Assembly (NCBI GenBank): GCA_030917065.1
Contig: JAUPVL010000019.1
Location: 1-13,396, forward strand
DNA: 13,396 nucleotides
Direction of reading: 5' to 3'
Source of the DNA: Patescibacteria group bacterium
GTDB taxonomy: Bacteria > Patescibacteriota > Saccharimonadia > CAILAD01 > BJGX01
Shown: piece by piece, positions 1-4,986 of the stretch
How the letters are laid out: the number at the start of each line of letters is the position of its first letter
Numbering within the stretch: the first letter of the stretch is position 1
The notes under the pieces: generated by a model
Told to the model about the DNA's origin: nothing
The model's input: the letters and a program-made list of their open reading frames with translations, nothing else
Databases searched by the model: none
Program-made: the position numbers and the translations under genes

Positions 1-487
1 CAATATAGAAAGTGTCTTGCATGTCACGAGCAGGGTGTTCTTTTGGCATATTTAAAGCTTCGAAATTGTACCAATCTGTCTCGACTTCATCACTATCTAT
101 TATCTCAAAACCAAGTTTGGTAAAAATATCAAATGTTTGAGCCAATACCATACTAGTTGGGTGAGAATGACCATAACTATACTCTTCTGTAAGGTATGGC
201 AAACTCATGTCTACCGAATTATTATTCTTTGAGTCGTTTTCCTTGTTTATCAGCTCTAGATATATATTAGTTAACTCATTCTTTCGAGTATTGAGTAATT
301 TACCGGCCTCTGCCCTATCAGCTTGATCAATTTGCGGAATTTCTTTTATCTCCTGAAGTAATATGCTTTTTGGACCAAGATACATAGCCTTTGCTTGATC
401 TAACTCCATCTTACTTTTTGCCTTATCAAAAGCTTTTTTTGCGTTTTCTAAATATTCATCTGTAATAGATTGTAATTTTATATTCAT
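1..487 (-). CDS. pheS: Phenylalanyl-tRNA synthetase alpha subunit, N-terminal part (cut by window edge)
   Basis: PheS is the catalytic alpha chain of the cytoplasmic alpha2beta2 enzyme that charges tRNA-Phe. Reading the minus strand from the ATG at 487-485 gives about 162 residues with no stop before the window edge; the C-terminal half lies outside. The first 90 or so residues are charged and helical, as expected for the tRNA-binding coiled coil of PheS. The class II catalytic core then begins, with GHSHPTSM, a LGFEI segment, and the family hallmark running from NFEALNMP through EHPARD to QDTFY. The ATG lies 3 nt after the TAG stop of the upstream membrane protein (491-493), so the two are probably co-transcribed. 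There is no obvious Shine-Dalgarno sequence, and coupling to the upstream gene is likely. pheT is not visible and may lie beyond the left edge. Confidence 0.95.
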   Translation of the reverse strand, partial: MNIKLQSITDEYLENAKKAFDKAKSKMELDQAKAMYLGPKSILLQEIKEIPQIDQADRAEAGKLLNTRKNELTNIYLELINKENDSKNNNSVDMSLPYLTEEYSYGHSHPTSMVLAQTFDIFTKLGFEIIDSDEVETDWYNFEALNMPKEHPARDMQDTFYI

Positions 488-490
488 ATA

Positions 491-877
491 CTATGTTTTT
501 CTTGTACGGAAATACAGTTCAATAATCACAACAGTCAAAACAAATAATATTATATCTCTGATACTCAAACTCCTCAAGCTAGATAAGGCTAGCAATATTG
601 TGATTGTTAGTCCTAATAAAATGCCAGTTCTCAAAGATTGAGTCAGTACTTTTCTTGGTTGCATACGATTGGCTGAGTTTCTAAGCTTGATATTATACTC
701 AATCAACGTTACGAAGCTTGCAATGATTATAACAACACCTATAAACCAGAAAGTAATCGCTGCAGGCCCTAGCTGCTTAGGTGTATAATTGACCATCAAA
801 TAAACATTAACAGATAAAGCACCTATAAATAACAAGGCCAAAATTAATTCTATAAATACTATCGCTCTATTTCTCAT
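491..877 (-). CDS. Small four-helix integral membrane protein of unknown function
   Basis: I do not recognise a family for this 128-residue protein. It has four hydrophobic segments at roughly residues 5-29, 38-60, 84-101 and 108-125. A basic loop at about 64-83 (KLRNSANRMQPRKV) lies between the second and third. The N-terminus (MRNR) and C-terminus (RTRKT) are short and positively charged, so both ends are likely cytoplasmic. No catalytic motif or cysteine pair is visible. It starts at the ATG at 877-875 with no clear Shine-Dalgarno sequence, and it ends 3 nt before pheS, implying an operon. About 340 nt of AT-rich DNA precede it. The link to pheS may be only positional. Confidence 0.75.
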   Translation of the reverse strand: MRNRAIVFIELILALLFIGALSVNVYLMVNYTPKQLGPAAITFWFIGVVIIIASFVTLIEYNIKLRNSANRMQPRKVLTQSLRTGILLGLTITILLALSSLRSLSIRDIILFVLTVVIIELYFRTRKT

Positions 878-1209
878 ACTAATTTTAATTACTTATATAT
901 TATCTGATAAATCATACATAAAGTACACTTCCTTTGGTAAGTTTTGTTTGATCAGTTTGTTGATTCGAAATAGAACACTAAATATATTTTACACAGTATA
1001 CGATAGTGTTTGTACAACTTTTTTATTCTATTTAAAACTGAGGTTTAATCAAAAAAGCTATCCGACGCTATAAAATATTATCCCTATATAAAATACGTGT
1101 TTGATGCTAAGTACTTGTGGATAGTTGTGTATAACTTATGCAATATATTGTCATTAACTACTAACACAAATTTGTATATAGTTTGTCATGAAGTTTTGAC
1201 AGTCTAGTA
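878..1209. other. AT-rich intergenic region
   Basis: This gap of about 330 nt between the large RNA and the four-helix protein gene contains no credible gene. It is strongly AT-rich, with A- and T-runs near 1019-1026 and 1051-1056. The only notable elements are the two DnaA-box-like 9-mers at 1116-1134. An 8-codon ATG frame (919-893) with a good AAAGGAAG ribosome-binding site (935-928) precedes the membrane protein gene. That mini-ORF has no phenylalanine codons, so it does not resemble an attenuation leader for pheS. I see no single convincing promoter for the membrane protein gene. Confidence 0.5.
1116..1134 (-). other. Two tandem DnaA-box-like 9-mers
   Basis: On the minus strand, TTATACACA (1134-1126) matches the bacterial DnaA-box consensus TTATNCACA. 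CTATCCACA (1124-1116) differs from TTATCCACA at one base. The sites have the same orientation and are spaced 10 bp start to start, about one helical turn. They sit in a long AT-rich gene-free stretch (878-1209). This could be part of a replication origin or a DnaA-responsive regulatory site; sequence alone does not decide. Confidence 0.35.
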
Positions 1210-1715
1210 CTAAAAAACCGCCTATTGGCGGCTAATGACTAATGATTGCAATTTGGTTACGGGCCAACGTATCTGCCCTTTGAAAGTAAAACTTTAACTG
1301 GCACACGCTGGCCCGAGAACTCCCCTAGGTATGATCCTAAGGCAGTATGGGTGTAGTCAAGCAACGCATATACATACTTATGTAGTGAAACGCTGTTGAC
1401 GACTTCCCTACCACTCTTCTGGTAGTACAACCAGAGCACGCGCCCCGGAAAAATGGGACGCAAGCTCTGGTTGTCTCCGACGGAATGATAGTGCTTATCT
1501 ATTACCAAAGGTACTAAAAAGATGCAATAGATAGCTTGCCTCGAACAGTAGGGAAAAACTGGTCACAAAAAGCAAGGGGGCTGCTTCTTGTGAGCCAGAC
1601 ATTCCCCACTGTTGGGCGTGGTGCCCTTAGAGATCATGGGTCACCTATCGAGATATAATTAACATATGTGTGTGGCATATACTTAATTTTTGTTTTTGTT
1701 TTAAAGAACTAATAT
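1210..1715 (-). ncRNA. Large structured non-coding RNA, family not recognised
   Basis: A transcript of about 500 nt is bounded by a consensus promoter (1722-1750) and an intrinsic terminator (1212-1231). Visible helices include a long hairpin at 1546-1611 (two stems of 10 and about 16 bp), 1493-1503 with 1526-1535, 1427-1437 with 1464-1474 (11 perfect bp, inner stem 1440-1446/1455-1461), 1408-1412 with 1421-1425, 1353-1366 with 1391-1403, 1323-1329 with 1336-1342, 1261-1270 with 1305-1314, and 1614-1617 with 1623-1626. In at least six places the non-Watson-Crick pair is G-U on the minus strand but A-C on the plus strand, which indicates a minus-strand RNA. I looked for RNase P, SRP and tmRNA core motifs and found none. 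An 83-codon open frame crosses it from a TTG and is probably chance. The part before about 1627 is AT-rich and little structured. Confidence 0.8.
1212..1231 (-). terminator. Rho-independent terminator of the large structured RNA
   Basis: On the minus strand a GC-rich stem CCGCC/GGCGG (1231-1227 with 1222-1218, loop AATA) is followed directly by six T residues (1217-1212). It lies about 25 nt after the last internal hairpin of the RNA and defines its 3' end near 1210. Confidence 0.85.
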
Positions 1716-1721
1716 AGATAT

Positions 1722-1750
1722 ATTGTAGCAAATGCTTATGCTTATGTCAA
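1722..1750 (-). promoter_or_regulatory. Consensus sigma70-type promoter of the large RNA
   Basis: On the minus strand, a perfect TTGACA -35 box (1750-1745), a 17-nt spacer and a TACAAT -10 box (1727-1722) are visible. The -10 is preceded by TGC, an extended -10. Predicted transcription start is near 1715. This is among the best-matching promoters in the window and implies high expression of the downstream RNA. Confidence 0.85.
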
Positions 1751-1778
1751 TACAAATTAACGTAATTATTACAATCTA

Positions 1779-1792
1779 ACCTGTTAACAGGT
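1779..1792. promoter_or_regulatory. Perfect 14-bp palindrome, possible operator
   Basis: ACCTGTTAACAGGT is a perfect palindrome between the trpS stop (1803) and the promoter of the large RNA, about 30 bp upstream of its -35 box. The minus strand shows no T-run after it, so it is a poor terminator for trpS and looks more like a dimeric-protein binding site. No regulator is known. Confidence 0.4.
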
Positions 1793-1802
1793 ATTGATTA
1801 TT

Positions 1803-2786
1803 TTACAACAGACCTGTCTTTTCTTTTACTATTTTAAGTTTCTCAGACGCTATTTGAGATGCTTTTGAGTTGCCTACATCAATAATACTGTATAAGCTAG
1901 CTTCGTCACTACGAATATTATTGAAATCATTTTGTAGCAAAGAAAGTTTATGAGCAACTATCTCTCCTATATCAGATTTAAATATCGCGTAATTCTTGTC
2001 TGCATATTTTTTCTCTATCTCTGCTACAGAAGCGTCTGTAAAACCAGAATATATCTCAATCAAGTTGGATATTGCAGGTTTGTTGGCCTTGTCATATGCT
2101 ATTTTATTATCTGAATCTGTCACTGCTCGTTTGAATTTTTTCAGAATACTATCTGTTGACTCTGTGAGTGATATTGAGCTATCAGGATGGTCACTTTTAC
2201 TCATCTTGATCTTGGGATTATCGAGACTCATGATTCTGGCCCCGGTATCTGGTATGACACCTTTAGGGACAACAAACGTATCTCCATAGATAGTATTAAA
2301 CCTTTTGGCTATATCTCTTGTTAACTCGATATGCTGTATCTGATCCTCACCTACTGGAACTTCATTGCTATCGTAAAGCAATATATCTGCTGCCATAAGA
2401 GCTGGATAATCAAAAAATCCTACTAACAGCCCTTCGGGCCCAGCCTTCTTTGCCTTATCCTTATATTGTGTCATGCGGCTCATCTCGCCCATCGTGACGT
2501 AATTATTCAGTATCCAAGCCAATTCGGCATGCTGTGGCACCATCGACTGCACCAAAATAATCGATTGATCTGGGTCTACGCCAACTGTCAGTAGCCAAGC
2601 TACTAGATCAAGTGTACGTTTTTTGAGCTGAATTGGATCTTGCCTAGTAGTAATAGCATGGAGATTAGGAATAAAAAATATTGTTCGGTGCTTCCCCTGG
2701 TCTTTGGGCCAATGCTTCATAGCACCTAGATAATTACCAATTGTCATGTCGCCCGAGGGCTTGAGTCCTGAGAATACCGTCTTCAT
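1803..2786 (-). CDS. trpS: Tryptophanyl-tRNA synthetase
   Basis: This cytoplasmic class I synthetase charges tRNA-Trp. The 327 residues match the usual bacterial TrpRS length. The HIGH-equivalent TIGN lies at 15-18 within PSGDMTIGNYLGA. AADILLY (132-138) carries the Asp that recognises the tryptophan indole nitrogen in this family, GEDQ is at 146-149, and KMSKS is at 194-198. A DSDNKIAYDKANKPAISNL segment typical of bacterial TrpRS follows. The start ATG (2786-2784) is preceded by an extended -10 (TGATATAAT) ending 7 nt upstream, so the mRNA is probably leaderless. It lies 19 nt downstream of the rmuC stop but has its own promoter. No T-box or leader-peptide attenuator is possible in that spacing. 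Confidence 0.97.
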   Translation of the reverse strand: MKTVFSGLKPSGDMTIGNYLGAMKHWPKDQGKHRTIFFIPNLHAITTRQDPIQLKKRTLDLVAWLLTVGVDPDQSIILVQSMVPQHAELAWILNNYVTMGEMSRMTQYKDKAKKAGPEGLLVGFFDYPALMAADILLYDSNEVPVGEDQIQHIELTRDIAKRFNTIYGDTFVVPKGVIPDTGARIMSLDNPKIKMSKSDHPDSSISLTESTDSILKKFKRAVTDSDNKIAYDKANKPAISNLIEIYSGFTDASVAEIEKKYADKNYAIFKSDIGEIVAHKLSLLQNDFNNIRSDEASLYSIIDVGNSKASQIASEKLKIVKEKTGLL

Positions 2787-2793
2787 GATTCAA

Positions 2794-2802
2794 ATTATAT
2801 CA
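2794..2802 (-). promoter_or_regulatory. Extended -10 promoter of trpS, leaderless geometry
   Basis: TGATATAAT on the minus strand contains a perfect TATAAT (2799-2794) with an extended TGN. Seven nt separate it from the trpS ATG, placing the predicted start of transcription at or within 1 nt of the start codon. No good -35 was found at normal spacing. Confidence 0.75.
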
Positions 2803-2805
2803 TAA

Positions 2806-3894
2806 TTAGTCTTCTAGTCTGGGCTTTTCAACCAAAATGCTCTCTACTGCAGGGTCTGTTGATGCTATCTTCACAACATCTTTATCTATTTTCTTAAGTT
2901 CTTTATGAGCTGTGTTATAGTGGTTGACTGTGGTTCCAAGTGAATTACCTAGTTTGTGCATATATTCATCATAATTTCCTATATGCTTACCTAGTAGGCC
3001 CACTCTCTTCTGGATTTCTTTAGCCTGTTCTTCTATTTGTAAGCTCCTAAGCCCTTGTAGAACGGTTTGTAAGTAAGCCAAGAAAGATGTTGGAGAGACT
3101 ATAATAACCCTTTTTTCTCGAAACGCGTATTCTATCAAATCCTGAGAGCTTGTCTCGAGTGTACCTATCTTGTTTACCAGTAGATCGTAGTAAATAGCCT
3201 CAGAAGGTATAAACATAAAAGCAAAATCCATAGTGTTCTTATCTGGCTGTATATACTTACTTGTCTCGTCAATCCTATGCTTGATATCCGCCTTGAATTG
3301 CTTAATGATATTTTTCTTTTCAACAATATTTTTGGTTTCAATCAATCGATTGTAGTTCTCAAGGCTAAATTTAGAGTCAATAGGCAATATTTTGTCATCT
3401 TGTAAGAATATGACTGCATCAACTATGAGATCTTTACCGTCGTCTCCCTTGCCTATCTTGTACTGCAGTTTATATTGCTCTGGTCCAAGTGCATTCTCGA
3501 GTACACTACCTAGATAATACTCCCCGATTACACCTCTTTGCTTGGGATTCGACAACACATTCTGTAACGTCTTAAGTTCGTCCGCTACATCCACCACTCT
3601 TTTGTTTGTTTCGTCGAGTTTAGTGAGTCTATGTGTGACATCAGCAATTAATTTTGCAGATTCGCTCATTTGTTTATGAAGATTGGCCTGTATATTTGTA
3701 TTATTAGTATCTATTCTGTTGTGTATCTGGTTTTGGCTCTGAGTAATACTTGCACTTAAATTCTGTATATCACTCTTAAGATCACTAACCGAACCCGAAT
3801 CTTGAGTATTGCGTAGCCTAAAATACACTAAGACTAGCAATATTAGTAATAATACACTCACGACTAGCACAACAAATATCACGATATCAATCAT
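2806..3894 (-). CDS. rmuC: RmuC family DNA recombination protein
   Basis: RmuC proteins limit recombination at inverted repeats. The family is predicted to be nuclease-related, but its biochemical activity is poorly defined. This 362-residue protein begins with one membrane anchor (about residues 3-26), followed by a polar coiled-coil-like segment (about 30-115, rich in Q, N, K and heptad leucines). The conserved RmuC domain then begins at about 117: RGVIGEYYLGSVLENAL, VDAVIFL, and LPIDSKFSLENY, where the IDSKF core corresponds to the predicted active-site region. It ends with a charged tail. The architecture is the usual one for the family. The ATG at 3894-3892 sits 6 nt after a TGATATACT extended -10, so the transcript is probably leaderless. 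Neighbouring repair genes (helicase-nuclease, SprT) fit a DNA maintenance role. Confidence 0.92.
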   Translation of the reverse strand: MIDIVIFVVLVVSVLLLILLVLVYFRLRNTQDSGSVSDLKSDIQNLSASITQSQNQIHNRIDTNNTNIQANLHKQMSESAKLIADVTHRLTKLDETNKRVVDVADELKTLQNVLSNPKQRGVIGEYYLGSVLENALGPEQYKLQYKIGKGDDGKDLIVDAVIFLQDDKILPIDSKFSLENYNRLIETKNIVEKKNIIKQFKADIKHRIDETSKYIQPDKNTMDFAFMFIPSEAIYYDLLVNKIGTLETSSQDLIEYAFREKRVIIVSPTSFLAYLQTVLQGLRSLQIEEQAKEIQKRVGLLGKHIGNYDEYMHKLGNSLGTTVNHYNTAHKELKKIDKDVVKIASTDPAVESILVEKPRLED

Positions 3895-3900
3895 AAAATC

Positions 3901-3909
3901 AGTATATCA
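3901..3909 (-). promoter_or_regulatory. Extended -10 promoter of rmuC, leaderless geometry
   Basis: TGATATACT on the minus strand has TATACT at 3906-3901, with 6 nt to the rmuC ATG. The predicted first transcribed base is the A of the start codon. Confidence 0.7.
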
Positions 3910-3959
3910 TATATAATTTTAACGAACAAATTACGTACAAAACTTATCTAGAGTTTTAC

Positions 3960-4307
3960 CTACTCTGTTATGAGCCGAGACAGGGCCTTTATAGTTGCCA
4001 TGACGACAAAAACAAAAGTAGCAAGCAATAATCCAGTCTGTAACCATATAACAAATAAGAACACCAACCCCGATGGGCTTGATTCTCCCGTAAAAACAAC
4101 ACTATACATCACAAATTTGATAACCTGAATTGCAAAGAAACAGCCTAGTGCGTAGAGCAAGTACTGTCTTGCCTTGGTCATAGCAAGTCTACTGGCTCTT
4201 TGCGAAGACCTTATCCTTGCTTTTTGACTCTTAGTATAACCAGATGAAGACAGATGCTTTATGCCTGTGCTCTTGGATCTTTTTACTGTTCTGCTTTTAC
4301 TACTCAT
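3960..4307 (-). CDS. Small basic two-helix membrane protein of unknown function
   Basis: I do not recognise this family. From the ATG at 4307-4305 the protein has 115 residues. The first 45 or so are very basic and Ser-rich (for example KSRTVKRSKSTG, then TKSQKARIRSSQRASR) and are likely cytoplasmic, possibly nucleic-acid binding. Two hydrophobic segments follow, at about residues 48-70 and 80-105, joined by a short loop (TGESSPSG). The open frame extends to a TTG at 4325-4323. I prefer the internal ATG because a TATAGT -10 box ends 6 nt before it, which places the TTG upstream of the transcript. It lies between rmuC and the SprT-like gene, each apparently separately transcribed. Confidence 0.65.
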   Translation of the reverse strand: MSSKSRTVKRSKSTGIKHLSSSGYTKSQKARIRSSQRASRLAMTKARQYLLYALGCFFAIQVIKFVMYSVVFTGESSPSGLVFLFVIWLQTGLLLATFVFVVMATIKALSRLITE

Positions 4308-4313
4308 GCTACC

Positions 4314-4319
4314 ACTATA
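4314..4319 (-). promoter_or_regulatory. -10 box of the two-helix protein gene
   Basis: TATAGT on the minus strand lies 6 nt before the ATG at 4307. This spacing repeats the leaderless geometry of rmuC and argS and is the main reason for choosing the ATG over the upstream TTG. Confidence 0.55.
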
Positions 4320-4485
4320 CAACAAATATAGATATTTTACAAACTATAATTCTGCATTGAGTAAACTGTAAGGCATATCAGATGTGATAAATCTATAATC
4401 ATTACGAGAGGTGAATATCGATATTTTACCTTTATGACGGGATAATCTTATATACAACTAGCAATTATATGAATAAATATATTAC

Positions 4486-4986
4486 TCACCTTAGCCACCA
4501 TGGACTTTTAACTACATATGTACTTTTCTTTGTATTCAAATTACTATTTTCTACAAAATACTTATCTATAATACTTTGCCAATTGCTTTTTAACCAGTTT
4601 TTTTGTTTTATATATAAATCTTCTAGCCCTCTTTCTGCGAATTCTCTTCTTATAACTCCTCCGCTGTGAGGATGTTGATGTTTTTGATCATGAGGTGAAT
4701 TAAATCCGTGAGCATAGTGCGTCATTTCATGAACTATAGTAGCAATTACCACATACTCTGGTATTTCCAAGTCTTGGTATATAGGATTTATAGTGATAAT
4801 AGTAGAATTTCTATCACTAGGACTAATCCCTATAGAGCCTAGCCTCCTCTTGGCTTTCCTGCCATACCTTATATATACATCATTACTCTGCTCGATATCA
4901 TTAAAATATCTAAACCATATATCAGCCAGCAGGTTTTCTAGCCATTCATGGTCTCGATAACTACCCTTTACGAGCTGTTTACTCAT
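4486..4986 (-). CDS. SprT-like zinc metallopeptidase domain protein
   Basis: This 166-residue protein has the zincin signature HEMTH at residues 86-90 in a helix (VIATIVHEMTHYAHG). Downstream histidines (HPHSGG, about 105-107) are candidates for the third zinc ligand, followed by REFAERGLEDL. Layout and size resemble SprT-like proteins, related to the protease domain of eukaryotic Spartan, which digests DNA-protein crosslinks. No C-terminal zinc ribbon is present. Its ATG (4986-4984) overlaps the TGA stop of the helicase-nuclease gene (4985-4983) in an ATGA arrangement, and a GAGG Shine-Dalgarno (4997-4994) sits 7 nt upstream. It is thus translationally coupled to a DNA repair enzyme, supporting a repair role by inference. 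The true substrate is unknown. Confidence 0.82.
   Translation of the reverse strand: MSKQLVKGSYRDHEWLENLLADIWFRYFNDIEQSNDVYIRYGRKAKRRLGSIGISPSDRNSTIITINPIYQDLEIPEYVVIATIVHEMTHYAHGFNSPHDQKHQHPHSGGVIRREFAERGLEDLYIKQKNWLKSNWQSIIDKYFVENSNLNTKKSTYVVKSPWWLR

Noticed and set aside
893..919. Eight-codon frame with AAAGGAAG upstream of the membrane protein-pheS operon, as an attenuation leader
   Set aside because: It has no phenylalanine codons and no terminator hairpin between it and the operon.
1257..1508. 83-codon minus-strand open frame
   Set aside because: It starts at a TTG without a ribosome-binding site, lies wholly inside the hairpin-rich RNA, and its peptide resembles no family. Strand-specific G-U pairs favour RNA over protein.
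1210..1715. Identification of the large RNA as RNase P RNA
   Set aside because: Size, promoter and terminator would fit, but the invariant P4 strands (GAGGAAAGUCC and ACAGAA) are absent. GGGGAATGTCTGGC is only a vague resemblance.
1731..1747. ATGCTT tandem repeat
   Set aside because: There are only two and a half copies and they are part of the promoter spacer, so no separate meaning is needed.
4308..4325. TTG start giving six extra residues on the two-helix protein
   Set aside because: The -10 box TATAGT lies inside this stretch, so the TTG would not be transcribed.
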